Positions 38,417-49,848 are shown, counted from the stretch's first letter. The stretch: 64,000 nucleotides of DNA from Corynebacterium renale (GCF_002563965.1 NZ_PDJF01000001.1:1674001-1738000); one strand, 5' to 3'. Program-made: numbers and translations. Notes: generated by a model from the sequence alone, not told the origin.

Positions 38417-39310
38417 TCACAGCGTCGACGGGCGTGCCACGAAGATCGTCGATAAGCGCTTGGAGTTTTCCTTTACCAGTGCGATAGCCCTGCCGTCCGG
38501 TGCGATAGCCGCGTGGATCCCGGAAATGCCCTTGGGATCTAGCCACTTGCCCATACTCAAAGCCTCCGCTTCCGAGGCAGTAATTGGCAGTGTGGGGTAG
38601 AAGCGGGGCAGGGCTTGATCCATGGTCAAGCTCAACCGCGGTGATTCTTCCAATTCCTTCAGACTGAGCGCGTCGTTGATAGTGATTGGTCCCAGGGCTG
38701 TGCGGCGCAGTGCAGTCAGGTGGCCGCCGCAGCCCAACCGTGCGCCGATATCTCGGGCCAGCGCCCGAATATAGGTACCGGAGGAGCAATCGACTTCGAC
38801 ATCCACGTCCAAAAACTCGCCATCCCGGCGACTGGTCAATATCTCGAAACGGCTGACGTTTACAGGTCGAGCAGGAATCTCGAAGTCTTCACCGTCGCGG
38901 GCGCGCTGGTACGCTCGCTTCCCATCGATCTTGATCGCTGAGACCTGCGTTGGGCGCTGCATGATATCTCCAGTGAAATCGGGCAGTATCGCGCGCACAT
39001 CATCTTCTGTCAGGTTTGCCGCGCCAGCCGAATGCAGGACGGTACCTTCAGCATCGTCAGTATCTGTCGCTGCCCCCAGCCGCATCGTCGCAGCATAGCT
39101 CTTTGTCTCTGCTACGAGATGGGCTAAGAACTTGGTCCCGCGATTCACGCCGAGGACCAAAACACCGGTGGCCATCGGATCAAGAGTCCCTGCATGTCCC
39201 ACCTTTTTGGTGCCCATAATGCGACGAATCCTGCCCACTACGTCGTGAGAAGTCATGCCCTGAGGCTTATCGACGACAACGAGACCCGAAGATGCGAGAG
39301 AATCAGACAT
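38417..39310 (-). CDS. truB: tRNA pseudouridine-55 synthase
   Basis: Makes pseudouridine 55 in the T-loop of tRNAs. The 297-residue product has VVVDKPQGMTSHDVV at the N-terminus, the catalytic Asp44 in GHAGTLDPMATGVL, and CSSGTYIRALARDIG. The start at 39310 gives the family N-terminus and is next to a -10 element; the frame extends upstream across the ribF promoter and is not used there. truB and ribF are divergent, an arrangement conserved in actinobacteria. Confidence 0.95.
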   Translation of the reverse strand: MSDSLASSGLVVVDKPQGMTSHDVVGRIRRIMGTKKVGHAGTLDPMATGVLVLGVNRGTKFLAHLVAETKSYAATMRLGAATDTDDAEGTVLHSAGAANLTEDDVRAILPDFTGDIMQRPTQVSAIKIDGKRAYQRARDGEDFEIPARPVNVSRFEILTSRRDGEFLDVDVEVDCSSGTYIRALARDIGARLGCGGHLTALRRTALGPITINDALSLKELEESPRLSLTMDQALPRFYPTLPITASEAEALSMGKWLDPKGISGIHAAIAPDGRAIALVKENSKRLSTIFVARPSTL

Positions 39311-39317
39311 GGCCACC

Positions 39318-39323
39318 ATCCTA
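39318..39323 (-). promoter_or_regulatory. -10 element of truB (leaderless)
   Basis: Minus-strand TAGGAT ends 7 nt before the truB ATG. Confidence 0.5.
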
Positions 39324-39366
39324 ACCGGCGCCGAACCTGTGAAAACAAAAGGCAAACAAAAACTAG

Positions 39367-39372
39367 TACTGT
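39367..39372 (+). promoter_or_regulatory. -10 element of ribF (leaderless)
   Basis: TACTGT ends 6 nt before GTG 39379, favouring that codon as start over the two following ATGs. Confidence 0.45.
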
Positions 39373-39378
39373 GGACAC

Positions 39379-40407
39379 GTGATGATGTGGCAAGGACAAA
39401 TCGCTGTACCGTCGGATTTTCCGGGGTGCGTGGCAACAATCGGTGTATTTGACGGCGTGCACCGCGGACATCAAACGCTTATCTCTGCGGCCGTAGCAGA
39501 GGCTCATGAACGTGGAATTCCTTCGGTGCTGGTTACTTTCGACCCACACCCGATTGCAGTGTTCTTGCCAGAGAAAACTCCACCGCAACTTACAACGGTG
39601 TCGGAACGCGCTGAATACGCCAAAACCCTAGGTATTGACCACGTACTGGTCATCAACTTCACCAACGAGTTGGCGGGGCTTTCCCCGGAAATGTACTTCC
39701 GCTCCCTACTTTTGGACACGTTGAAAGCTCAAGCAGTGTTCGTGGGTGAGAACTTTACCTTTGGCCAAAATGCGCAAGGAACCACGGAGACGCTGCGGGA
39801 TTTGGGCGTGAAATACGGTGTTGACGTGAAGGTTATAGACCTGCTGCAAGACTGTCCGCCTATGGATTCCGCTGCATGCATCACTGAAGAGCCTGACGCG
39901 GCTCGTTTGTGTTCCTCGATGATTCGGCAATATCTGGAACGAGGCGACGTGCGTGGCGCACAATGGGTTCTCGGTCGGAGGTTTAGTGTGACCTCGAAAA
40001 TTGTGCACGGTGCTGGCCGCGGGGGAGCAGAATTGGGATACCCGACGGCCAACCTGTACTTCCCAGAATCAATGGCGCTTCCTTCCGACGGAGTGTATGC
40101 CGCGTGGTTGACTGTCGTCGATAAGCAGCCTATCGACGGCGACATGGAACCCGGAGTTCCGTACATGGCCGCGGTATCCGTTGGGACGAACCCAACCTTC
40201 GGCGCGGACCCGCGTAGCGTCGAATCCTTTGTCCTGGATAAACACGCTGACCTCTATGGGAATTCCGCACGCGTGGAATTCGTGGATAGGGTCCGCGACA
40301 TGGTCAAGTTCGACTCCGTCGAGCAACTTTTGGAGAACATGGCCCGCGACGTTGAAACAGTGCGAGAAATCTTGAGCAACCACCCCGCGGAAGGCTCTGC
40401 TGTTTAA
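39379..40407 (+). CDS. ribF: Bifunctional riboflavin kinase / FAD synthetase
   Basis: Converts riboflavin to FMN and FMN to FAD. The 342 residues consist of an N-terminal nucleotidyltransferase domain with GVFDGVHRGHQ (HxGH at 28-31) and the C-terminal flavokinase domain with GRGGAELGYPTANLYFP and VSVGTNPTFG. Start codons GTG-ATG-ATG follow one another; the -10 spacing favours the GTG. No FMN riboswitch is visible upstream. Confidence 0.95.
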   Translation: MMMWQGQIAVPSDFPGCVATIGVFDGVHRGHQTLISAAVAEAHERGIPSVLVTFDPHPIAVFLPEKTPPQLTTVSERAEYAKTLGIDHVLVINFTNELAGLSPEMYFRSLLLDTLKAQAVFVGENFTFGQNAQGTTETLRDLGVKYGVDVKVIDLLQDCPPMDSAACITEEPDAARLCSSMIRQYLERGDVRGAQWVLGRRFSVTSKIVHGAGRGGAELGYPTANLYFPESMALPSDGVYAAWLTVVDKQPIDGDMEPGVPYMAAVSVGTNPTFGADPRSVESFVLDKHADLYGNSARVEFVDRVRDMVKFDSVEQLLENMARDVETVREILSNHPAEGSAV

Positions 40408-40475
40408 GCAGGCTCCGCGTGACTGCCTCCGGCGTTGTATCGTTGCAGGCACACACCTCATGTAAAGGAGCCCCC

Positions 40476-41444
40476 ATGACCACAACTGACAAGCCACGCC
40501 CGAGCAAGATGATTCTCGACGTCGATACTGGCGTTGATGATGCCCTCGCTATCGCATACGCGCTTGGTTCACCCGAAGTCGAACTTATTGGTGTGACAGG
40601 AACGTACGGAAATGTCCTGACTGCCGACGGTGTGCGCAACGACCTCGCATTGCTCGAGCTCCTGGGACGCACCGATATCCCAGTTTATGCAGGCAAGCCG
40701 CATGCTGTGAAAAAGGATGGATTTGAAGTCCTGGAGATTTCTGCCTTCATTCACGGCAAAAACGGCATCGGTGAGGTCGAGTTGCCGGATGCGAAGCGTC
40801 AGCCAGAAGATGGCGACGCAATCGAATTCCTTACCTCCGCCGTCCGCGAACATGGAGATGACCTTGTAATTGTTGCCACCGGTCCGATGACAAATCTGGC
40901 CCACGCTATCGAGGCCGATCCTACGTTCGCGGAGCATGCACGGATTGTCATCATGGGTGGTGCCCTCACGGTTCCGGGCAACGTATCGCCCTGGGCAGAA
41001 GCTAACATTAACCAGGACCCAGATGCTGCGAATACCTTGTTCCGCACCGCGTCTGATGTCACCATGATTGGTCTTGACGTCACCCTGCAAACCTTGCTGA
41101 CCTATTCCGATACGCAGAAGTGGCGTGCACTGGGCACCGATGCCGCACACGCTTATGCGGATCTGACGGACTACTACATCAAGGCCTACGAAACTACGGC
41201 ACCATACCTGGGCGGCTGTGGGCTCCACGATCCTTTGGCGGTTGCGGTCGCAGTTGATCCCAGCTTGGTGACCCTGCTGCCCATCAACCTGAAAGTCGAC
41301 GTTGAAGGCGAAACGCGCGGACGCACCATTGGGGATGAGGAACGACTCAACGATCCGCACAAGACAGCCCGAGCAGCAGTTGCGGTGGACGTAGACCGAT
41401 TCCTTGCAGAATTCATGCAGCGCATCGGAAGTGTGCTAAAATAG
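40476..41444 (+). CDS. Inosine-uridine preferring nucleoside hydrolase
   Basis: A 322-residue nucleoside hydrolase that cleaves ribonucleosides to ribose and base for salvage. The calcium-binding motif near the N-terminus reads DVDTGVDDALAIAYAL (usual DTDPGxDDA), and later blocks VATGPMTNLA, IMGGAL, NINQDPDAA and CGLHDPLAVA are intact. AAAGGAG lies just upstream of ATG 40476. Its exact base preference cannot be read from the sequence. It stands alone between ribF and rpsO. Confidence 0.92.
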   Translation: MTTTDKPRPSKMILDVDTGVDDALAIAYALGSPEVELIGVTGTYGNVLTADGVRNDLALLELLGRTDIPVYAGKPHAVKKDGFEVLEISAFIHGKNGIGEVELPDAKRQPEDGDAIEFLTSAVREHGDDLVIVATGPMTNLAHAIEADPTFAEHARIVIMGGALTVPGNVSPWAEANINQDPDAANTLFRTASDVTMIGLDVTLQTLLTYSDTQKWRALGTDAAHAYADLTDYYIKAYETTAPYLGGCGLHDPLAVAVAVDPSLVTLLPINLKVDVEGETRGRTIGDEERLNDPHKTARAAVAVDVDRFLAEFMQRIGSVLK

Positions 41445-41537
41445 CACGCGGTTTTGGTAACTGCGGTCCACAGCAGTGCCACCGCGCCGGTCACGGCGAT
41501 TTTTCATGTGGACTGAAATAATTCAAGGAGAATACTC

Positions 41538-41807
41538 ATGGCTTTGAGCACTGAGAAGAAGAAGTCGATCCTGGCTGAGTACGGCCTGCACGAGACGGAC
41601 ACCGGTTCCCCAGAGGCTCAGGTTGCATTGCTCACCGAGCGTATCAACAACCTGACCGAGCACCTGAAGTTCCACAAGCACGATCACCACTCCCGTCGTG
41701 GTCTGCTGCTCATGGTTGGCCGCCGTCGTGGTCTGCTGAAGTACCTGGCAGACACCAACGTCGACCGTTACCGTGATCTGATTTCTCGCCTGGGTCTGCG
41801 CCGCTAA
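41538..41807 (+). CDS. rpsO: 30S ribosomal protein S15
   Basis: Primary 16S rRNA-binding protein, 89 residues, full length, with [19 protein letters not shown] and [23 protein letters not shown] precedes the ATG. It lies upstream of pnp as in most bacteria, separated by a terminator-like hairpin. Confidence 0.98.
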   Translation: MALSTEKKKSILAEYGLHETDTGSPEAQVALLTERINNLTEHLKFHKHDHHSRRGLLLMVGRRRGLLKYLADTNVDRYRDLISRLGLRR

Positions 41808-41837
41808 GAGCGCTCACCTGCAAAAGGTTTTCCTTTT

Positions 41838-41888
41838 CCCCAGTACAACCCAGCCCGTGCGGGCTGAGGGCTGTACTGGGGATTTTCT
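41838..41888 (+). terminator. Terminator after rpsO
   Basis: 10-bp outer stem CCCCAGTACA / TGTACTGGGG (41838-41847 and 41872-41881) with inner AGCCC/GGGCT and a following ATTTTCTTTT. Confidence 0.85.
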
Positions 41889-41919
41889 TTTGCTAGTATG
41901 AGCCTGTCACTCAAACGAT

Positions 41920-41978
41920 GTGAATCGAAAATGGCGGCACCGACGATCGCCACACTACTAAGGCCTAATTCAGGAGGG
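41920..41978 (+). promoter_or_regulatory. Candidate pnp leader element
   Basis: A small hairpin TGGCG/CGCCA (41932-41936 and 41948-41952) and flanking complementary bases precede the pnp ribosome-binding site AGGAGGG (41971-41977). An RNA motif called Actino-pnp is known in this position in actinomycetes; I cannot confirm membership without a covariance search. Confidence 0.35.
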
Positions 41979-41986
41979 CTTTTCTT

Positions 41987-44317
41987 TTGGCTAAGCAAAA
42001 CAATGCTCACCACGCAGACCATAAGGTGGAATTCCACCATGACGAAGAATACGGTATTTATGAGGCCGTAGCAGTTCTGGATAACGGGGATTTTGGTACC
42101 CGTGAGATCCGTTTCGAAACCGGCCAGTTGGCACGCCAGGCTGGCGGTTCCGTGACCACGTATCTGGACGAAGACACGATGCTGTTGGCAACCACCACGG
42201 CATCCAGCCAGCCGCGTGAAAATCTTGACTTCTTCCCGCTGACTGTCGATGTGGAAGAACGTATGTACGCCGCAGGCCGTATACCGGGGTCCTTCTTCCG
42301 CCGCGAAGGGCGCCCTTCCACGGATGCCATCTTGGCGTGTCGCCTGATTGACCGTCCGCTGCGTCCTACCTTCGTTAAGGGCCTGCGCAACGAAGTTCAA
42401 GTTGTTGTTACTGTCCTCTCCCAGGATCCTGTTGAGTACTACGACGTCGTAGCGATCAACGGCGCGTCCGCTGCAACGCAGCTGTCCGGTGTTCCTGTTT
42501 CGGGCCCAGTTGGTGGCGTGCGCATGGCTTTCATCGCAGATGAGGATCATCCAGAAGGTACCTGGGTAGCATTCCCTAACCAGGAACAGCACGAGCAAGC
42601 GCTCTTTGACATCGTCGTCGCAGGACGCATCGTCGAGGGCGAGAAGGGCGGCCGTGGTCGCGGACGCGGTCGTGGACATCAGTCGTCTCAGGATGAAGTC
42701 GCGATCATGATGGTCGAGGCTGGCGCTGGTGAAAACGTGGTTGCACGCATCGCCGACGGCGCTCCGGCTCCGACTGAAGAGATCGTGGCACAGGGCCTCG
42801 AGGCGGCGAAGCCATTTATCGCTGCGCTGTGTAAGGCACAGGCGTTGCTCGCGGAGAATGTGGAAAAGGAAACCCGTGAGTTCCCGCTCTTCCCGGCTTA
42901 CACCGATGACGTATTCGTCAAGGTGGAAAAGCGTGCTGCGAAGAAGCTGAAGTCGCTGATGACCATCGAAGGCAAGCAGGACCGCGACGACGCAACCAAT
43001 GAATACATGGTTGAGGTTGAAGAAGCGCTTATCGACGACATCCTGTCTGCAGACGAAGACCTCACCGAGGAAGCTGCTTCCAAGAACATCCGCGCTGCGT
43101 ACAACGCACTTATGAAGCAAATTGTGCGTGAAATGATTCTCCGTGACCACTTCCGTATCGACGGTCGTGGTGTCAAGGACATCCGCGATTTGGGTGTCGA
43201 AGTGGACCTGATTCCGCGCGCTCACGGTTCCGCGCTCTTCGAGCGTGGTGAAACCCAAATCCTGGGTGTTACCACCTTGGACATGCTCAAGATGGAACAG
43301 CACATTGATTCCTTGACTCCAGTGAAGTCCAAGCGGTACATCCACCACTACAACTTCCCGCCATACTCCACTGGTGAGACCGGTCGTGTTGGTTCTCCAA
43401 AGCGCCGCGAAATTGGTCATGGTGCGTTGGCTGAGCGTGCGCTGTTGCCGGTAATTCCTACGCGCGAGGACTTCCCGTACACGATCCGCCAGGTGTCCGA
43501 GGCACTGGGCTCTAACGGATCGACGTCCATGGGCTCTGTGTGTGCTTCCACGCTGTCGTTGTTGAATGCCGGTGTGCCCCTGAAGGATCCGGTAGCTGGC
43601 ATCGCCATGGGCTTGGTCTCTGGTGAGGTTGACGGTAAGAAGGAATACGTTGCGCTTACCGACATCTTGGGTGCGGAAGACGCGTTTGGCGATATGGACT
43701 TCAAGGTCGCCGGCACTAGTGGCTTCATTACCGCTCTGCAGCTGGACACCAAGCTCGATGGTATCCCGTCGAAGGTTCTGGCTGATGCCCTGCAGCAGGC
43801 TCGTGATGCTCGCCTGTACATCCTGGATACGATGGCAGAGATCATTGACGGCCCAGACGAGATGAGCCCGTTTGCTCCGAAGATCACTAGCCTGTCCATC
43901 CCGGTAAACAAGATCGGTGAACTGATCGGCCCGAAGGGTAAGACGATTAACTCGATTACTGAGGAAACCGGAGCCGAGATTTCCATCGAGGATGACGGAA
44001 CTGTATTCGTTTCTGCTGCAACTGGTGAAGGCGCAGACGCGGCGATTGAAAAGATCAACGCCATTGCTAATCCACAGCTGCCGAAGGTGGGGGAGCGTTA
44101 CCTGGGCACAGTCGTGAAGACCGTTGCTTTTGGCGCATTCGTCTCTTTGACCCCGGGCCGTGACGGCTTGGTACACATTTCTAAGCTCGGCGGCGGTAAG
44201 CGCGTTGAGAAGACTGAAGATGTGGTCAATGTTGGCGATACCATCTTGGTGGAAATCGCAGACATCGATAACCGTGGCAAGATTTCCCTGGTTCCTGTTC
44301 AAGAGGATGAGGACTAA
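41987..44317 (+). CDS. pnp: Polyribonucleotide nucleotidyltransferase (PNPase)
   Basis: Phosphorolytic 3'-5' exoribonuclease, also a polymerase, of the mRNA decay machinery. The 776 residues comprise two RNase PH domains, a helical domain, KH ([20 protein letters not shown]) and S1 ([20 protein letters not shown]). The start is a TTG at 41987, nine bases after AGGAGGG, which gives the family N-terminus. Odd feature: an RG-rich insertion [10 protein letters not shown] at 221-230 between the first RNase PH core and VAIMMVEAG. Confidence 0.96.
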   Translation: MAKQNNAHHADHKVEFHHDEEYGIYEAVAVLDNGDFGTREIRFETGQLARQAGGSVTTYLDEDTMLLATTTASSQPRENLDFFPLTVDVEERMYAAGRIPGSFFRREGRPSTDAILACRLIDRPLRPTFVKGLRNEVQVVVTVLSQDPVEYYDVVAINGASAATQLSGVPVSGPVGGVRMAFIADEDHPEGTWVAFPNQEQHEQALFDIVVAGRIVEGEKGGRGRGRGRGHQSSQDEVAIMMVEAGAGENVVARIADGAPAPTEEIVAQGLEAAKPFIAALCKAQALLAENVEKETREFPLFPAYTDDVFVKVEKRAAKKLKSLMTIEGKQDRDDATNEYMVEVEEALIDDILSADEDLTEEAASKNIRAAYNALMKQIVREMILRDHFRIDGRGVKDIRDLGVEVDLIPRAHGSALFERGETQILGVTTLDMLKMEQHIDSLTPVKSKRYIHHYNFPPYSTGETGRVGSPKRREIGHGALAERALLPVIPTREDFPYTIRQVSEALGSNGSTSMGSVCASTLSLLNAGVPLKDPVAGIAMGLVSGEVDGKKEYVALTDILGAEDAFGDMDFKVAGTSGFITALQLDTKLDGIPSKVLADALQQARDARLYILDTMAEIIDGPDEMSPFAPKITSLSIPVNKIGELIGPKGKTINSITEETGAEISIEDDGTVFVSAATGEGADAAIEKINAIANPQLPKVGERYLGTVVKTVAFGAFVSLTPGRDGLVHISKLGGGKRVEKTEDVVNVGDTILVEIADIDNRGKISLVPVQEDED

Positions 44318-44363
44318 TCCAGCCGATGTATCCTTAGTGGATGACGTCACGCAGTAGATCTGT

Positions 44364-44398
44364 ATAGCCACCGCCTGAAATGTTCAGGTGGTGGCTAT
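44364..44398 (+). terminator. Hairpin after pnp
   Basis: 16-bp stem with one G-U pair (44364-44379 and 44383-44398) around a three-base loop. No T run follows, so it may be an RNA-stabilising or factor-assisted end. Confidence 0.65.
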
Positions 44399-44471
44399 AT
44401 GCATTTCCAGGACAGCCGTGGCCCGCTCGCCGTGTTGCATGCCTACAATGGGTTGCGTTCGTAAAAATTGA

Positions 44472-45230
<759 letters not shown>

Positions 45231-45234
45231 CGAG

Positions 45235-45954
45235 ATGGCGCGGGTAGAAAAGCTCTCGGTTGAACTCATCGGCTGGACACACGTTGCCATCCCACCGCAT
45301 ACGGCGTGGCAGCCGAAAGGAACGACCACCATGGAAACAATGGTGGAATTTGCCGGCCGCGTGGCGCATAGAGCAGTGGAGAACCCGGAAGCAGTACCCG
45401 CGCACATGCGCTCGCAGGAATCCTTCGTCCGCACAGTCCTGGAAATGCGACGTACCGAACTCCTTGAGCATGCGAGTGCAACCATGTGGATACGCGGTTT
45501 AAGCTGGGCTGCCTCCCATACGCTATTAAAAAATCGCGCGTTTTCAATCACACAGCCATCGCTGACCGAGACAGAGCAACAGGCAACAGTCCCGGAGACT
45601 GTGCTTCACGACGATCACCTGGATTCACTTGTCCTCGGGGCAGCTGACGACGCCGCTTTCGCAGCGCACGAACTTACCGGTGCCTTGAACCATAATCGCA
45701 GCGCCGATACCAACCCCGTCCTGCATAATATTCGAGCTCAACAAGCATCACGGCTGGTTCAGCCACAAGGAATGGCAACACAAATCGTGATGACGGGAAC
45801 ACTACACGCGTGGCGCGAGTTCTGCGCCGATGCCGAAGCGTCCTACAACGACAAGGAAATAGTTGCGTTGGCCGAAAAGGTCAGTGACCTCCTACACGAA
45901 CATGCACCACACGTTTTTCCGAACGTCAAAGATGAACCGCATATTTTTGAATAA
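45235..45954 (+). CDS. ThyX-like protein with degenerate active site
   Basis: A 239-residue protein whose framework matches FAD-dependent thymidylate synthase ThyX: LSVELIGWTHV, MVEFAGRVAHRA, LLEHASATMWIRGLS and a C-terminal ...VFPN block. The catalytic RHRxxSxxxxSxR motif of ThyX is replaced by KNRAFSITQPSLT (99-111): RHR became KNR and the last Arg became Thr. The histidine before the LLEH segment is Arg, and the dUMP-binding Arg before the ADxEIR motif is Ala200. It keeps the dapB-thyX-dapA position known in C. glutamicum. It is unlikely to make dTMP in the normal way; it may have another role or be decaying. The frame is intact. Confidence 0.82.
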   Translation: MARVEKLSVELIGWTHVAIPPHTAWQPKGTTTMETMVEFAGRVAHRAVENPEAVPAHMRSQESFVRTVLEMRRTELLEHASATMWIRGLSWAASHTLLKNRAFSITQPSLTETEQQATVPETVLHDDHLDSLVLGAADDAAFAAHELTGALNHNRSADTNPVLHNIRAQQASRLVQPQGMATQIVMTGTLHAWREFCADAEASYNDKEIVALAEKVSDLLHEHAPHVFPNVKDEPHIFE

Positions 45955-46929
<975 letters not shown>

Positions 46930-46931
46930 CT

Positions 46932-49046
46932 ATGACAGAATCCCGTAACCGTTCCCGGAAGGTCACCCGCAAGTCAGGGTCACCGGAAGCCCGGGACGCA
47001 GCTCCGGTATTCCAAGCACCGGACGCTAACACCACGGAGTCTGCCGACACCCGCGCTGCACACAATGCAGACGCGGGTGATTCGCGTAATCATTCCGGGG
47101 AAAAGCACACTGAAAAATCTGAGAAGTCCGAGAAACAGAATAATTCTCAGCGGGGACGCCGTGGTGGCGACTCCAACAACGAGAGTGGCCGCTCCCGCTC
47201 ACGCGGTGGACGTTCCCGCGGTGGCCGAGGCTCCCGTGGAAACGGTGGCAATGGTGGTAACCATGGCAATCGCCGTAACCCAGTGAAGTCCATGCAGGGC
47301 GCAGACCTGACCAAGCGACTGCCTGCACCACCTAAGGCACCGAAGAACGGCCTGCGTATCTACGCACTCGGCGGTATCTCCGAAATCGGTCGTAACATGA
47401 CCGTTTTCGAGTACAACGGTCGCCTCCTCCTCGTAGACTGTGGCGTGCTCTTCCCATCCTCGGGCGAACCAGGCGTGGACTTGATCCTCCCCGACTTCGG
47501 TCCGATTGAGAAGAAACTGCACCTCGTTGATGCACTCGTGATCACACACGGACACGAAGACCACATCGGTGCCATCCCGTGGCTGCTGAAGCTGCGCAAG
47601 GATATCCCAATCCTTGCCTCACGCTTCACCGCGGCGCTCATCCAAGCTAAGTGCCAGGAACACCGGCAGCGTCCGAACCTCATTGAAGTCAACGAAAATT
47701 CCGAGGAAAACCGCGGCCCATTCAACGTTCGGTTCTGGAATGTAAACCACTCCATCCCTGATTGCCTCGGCATCGTGATTAAGACCGGTGCAGGCCAAGT
47801 GGTCATGACCGGTGATATCAAGATGGACCAGACCCCTATCGGTGGCAAGCCCACTGATTTGCCTGCACTGTCCCGTTACGGCGACGAAGGCGTGGACCTG
47901 ATGCTTGTGGACTCTACGAATGCCACGACTCCAGGCTTCTCGCCGTCGGAAGCCGAAATCGGTCCTACGCTTAAGCGCCTTGTCAAGGATGCCAAGCAAC
48001 GCGTCATTTTGGCGTCCTTCGCATCGAATGTGTACCGCGTGCAGGCTGCTGTGGATGCGGCGGTGGAAGCGGGTCGAAAGGTTGCTTTCACTGGCCGTTC
48101 CATGATTCGCAATATGGAAATTGCGGAGAAGATGGGTTACCTGAAGGCTCCCCGTGGAACCATTGTCACCATGGACGAGGCTTCCAAGATGGCGGGCCAC
48201 AAGGTCCTTCTCATCACTACCGGAACTCAGGGCGAGCCGATGGCTGCGCTGTCACGCATGGCGCGTCGTGAGCATCGTCAGATTACGGTGCGGCAAGGTG
48301 ACCTAATCATCCTTTCTTCGTCTCTCGTTCCGGGTAATGAAGAAGCTGTATTCGGTGTCATCAACATGCTCGCGCAGATTGGTGCGACTGTAGTCACTGG
48401 TAAGGATGCTCGCGTCCACACTTCAGGCCATGGTTACGCTGGCGAGTTGCTATTCCTGTACAACTGCGCCCGGCCGAAGAACGTCATGCCTGTTCACGGC
48501 GAGTGGCGCCACCTCCGTGCGAACAAGGAACTAGCTATTTCTACTGGCGTGCGTCGCGACCACACGGTGTTGGCACAAAATGGTGTTGTGGTTGACCTTG
48601 TCAACGGCCGTGCAAAGGTCGTAGGCCAACTCCCAGTCGGACACCTGTACGTCGATGGCACCACGATGGGCGAGGTCGATAGTGATGTTCTTGCAGACCG
48701 AACCTCGCTGTCTGAAGGTGGTCTCATCAACATCACCGCGGTTATCGACAACCGGACCTCGCGTCTGCTTGAGACTCCGACGGTGGAAACCCGCGGTTAC
48801 TCGGACAACGATAAGGACATGGTCCCGCAAGTACGCGAGCTCGTGGAAAAGGTCATGAATGATCTCGCAGCCGAAGGGGAAAATGACCCATACCGTATGG
48901 TTCAGCAGCTGCGACGCAAGGTCTCACGCTTTGTCGAGCAGAAGTGGCGTCGTGAGCCAATGATTCTGCCGACGGTCGTTCCGATGACCGGAGACATTGA
49001 TCACAACGATGATTCCGATGTCCAGAACTCACGAGAGTCCCAATAA
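46932..49046 (+). CDS. rnj: Ribonuclease J
   Basis: Metallo-beta-lactamase/beta-CASP ribonuclease with 5'-3' exo- and endonuclease activity in RNA maturation and decay. The core has THGHEDHIGAIPWLL (metal binding), the beta-CASP blocks and the C-terminal part. Of 704 residues, about the first 120 form a low-complexity arginine-, serine-, glycine- and asparagine-rich extension (RGGRSRGGRGSRGNGGNGG), typical of actinobacterial RNase J and probably RNA-binding. The dapA-rnj-ftsK order is standard in mycolata. Confidence 0.95.
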   Translation: MTESRNRSRKVTRKSGSPEARDAAPVFQAPDANTTESADTRAAHNADAGDSRNHSGEKHTEKSEKSEKQNNSQRGRRGGDSNNESGRSRSRGGRSRGGRGSRGNGGNGGNHGNRRNPVKSMQGADLTKRLPAPPKAPKNGLRIYALGGISEIGRNMTVFEYNGRLLLVDCGVLFPSSGEPGVDLILPDFGPIEKKLHLVDALVITHGHEDHIGAIPWLLKLRKDIPILASRFTAALIQAKCQEHRQRPNLIEVNENSEENRGPFNVRFWNVNHSIPDCLGIVIKTGAGQVVMTGDIKMDQTPIGGKPTDLPALSRYGDEGVDLMLVDSTNATTPGFSPSEAEIGPTLKRLVKDAKQRVILASFASNVYRVQAAVDAAVEAGRKVAFTGRSMIRNMEIAEKMGYLKAPRGTIVTMDEASKMAGHKVLLITTGTQGEPMAALSRMARREHRQITVRQGDLIILSSSLVPGNEEAVFGVINMLAQIGATVVTGKDARVHTSGHGYAGELLFLYNCARPKNVMPVHGEWRHLRANKELAISTGVRRDHTVLAQNGVVVDLVNGRAKVVGQLPVGHLYVDGTTMGEVDSDVLADRTSLSEGGLINITAVIDNRTSRLLETPTVETRGYSDNDKDMVPQVRELVEKVMNDLAAEGENDPYRMVQQLRRKVSRFVEQKWRREPMILPTVVPMTGDIDHNDDSDVQNSRESQ

Positions 49047-49076
49047 CATGCACTAGAACTCCTAAGTTCTGGAGAT

Positions 49077-49116
49077 AAAGCCCAGGTAGCTTCTTCCGAG
49101 AAGCTTCTTGGGCTTT
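49077..49116 (+). terminator. Terminator after rnj
   Basis: Outer stem AAAGCCCA / TGGGCTTT (49077-49084 and 49109-49116) and inner 7-bp stem AGCTTCT / AGAAGCT with a TCCG loop. Confidence 0.8.
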
Positions 49117-49121
49117 CCGCG

Positions 49122-49127
49122 TATAGT
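49122..49127 (+). promoter_or_regulatory. -10 element of DinB-like gene (leaderless)
   Basis: TATAGT ends 7 nt before ATG 49135. Confidence 0.55.
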
Positions 49128-49134
49128 GGCAACA

Positions 49135-49776
49135 ATGTCTTTTGCAGCTGCAGAACGTCGCCGTCTAGCCCAGATACTCCATGAAGTTGGCCCTGACCAA
49201 CCCACACTATGTGAAGGATGGCTTACCCGTGATTTAGCGGCGCACCTATGGGTGCGGGAGCGGCGGATGGACGCTATTGCCGGGATGTTTCTGCCGTTCT
49301 TGGAGGCGCACCTCCAATCCACGATGGATGGGGTGAAAGATCGCGATTACGACGAAGTTGTCGAAGAATGGGCATCTGGCCCGCCAACTTTATCGCCGTT
49401 TAAGCTCATTGATGCCCAAGCTAACGCGGCCGAGCACTTTATCCACCTGGAAGACGTGCGCCGGGGGAGGGCAGCGCACGGCGGGGAAGTGCCGCCGCCA
49501 CGTGATTTCAGTGAGCACAGCAATGAAAAGCTATTTTCTGCCGCCACTATGTTCGCGAAGATGACTTTGCGGGGATCGCAAACCCCTATTATCTTGCTAC
49601 CCGATGGAGCACGTCCAGTCACTATCCGTGGAGGCCAAGGTGTCGCACATAAAGGGGACCAGGTAGTGCGTGTGGCAGGTCAAGCAGGAGAGATTTTGTT
49701 GTGGGCCGCAGGCCGGAGTGCATGCCACGTCACTGTTAGTGGCGATGTGGATTCCCTGAAGCGGTCAGGCATATAG
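49135..49776 (+). CDS. TIGR03085-type DinB/maleylpyruvate isomerase-like protein
   Basis: A 213-residue protein of the actinobacterial family with a mycothiol-dependent maleylpyruvate isomerase N-terminal fold (TIGR03085). Conserved features are ERRRLAQILHEVGPDQPTLC, WLTRDLAAHLWVRERR and AAEHFIHLEDVRRG, whose histidines would bind a metal. The C-terminal part (about 140-213) is a beta-rich domain. Substrate unknown; use of mycothiol as cofactor is inferred from the fold. The start follows its own promoter and gives the family N-terminus. Confidence 0.82.
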   Translation: MSFAAAERRRLAQILHEVGPDQPTLCEGWLTRDLAAHLWVRERRMDAIAGMFLPFLEAHLQSTMDGVKDRDYDEVVEEWASGPPTLSPFKLIDAQANAAEHFIHLEDVRRGRAAHGGEVPPPRDFSEHSNEKLFSAATMFAKMTLRGSQTPIILLPDGARPVTIRGGQGVAHKGDQVVRVAGQAGEILLWAAGRSACHVTVSGDVDSLKRSGI

Positions 49777-49848
49777 GCTTGACTGCCTGTTGTTATTGTT
49801 TGTCGGGTGAAGTGGTGTGGCGAATGTGAAACTTGGTACTTTCAGTAC

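Noticed and set aside
39311..39378. FMN riboswitch upstream of ribF
   Set aside because: The truB-ribF gap is only 68 bases and contains two opposed promoters; no conserved FMN aptamer blocks are present.
41804..44371. 855-codon open frame on the minus strand opposite pnp
   Set aside because: It runs antisense through the whole of pnp, a highly conserved gene, and the translated product has no domain pattern; an effect of codon use.
49108..49134. Earlier start of the DinB-like gene
   Set aside because: It would begin inside the rnj terminator stem; ATG 49135 matches the family and follows a -10 element.
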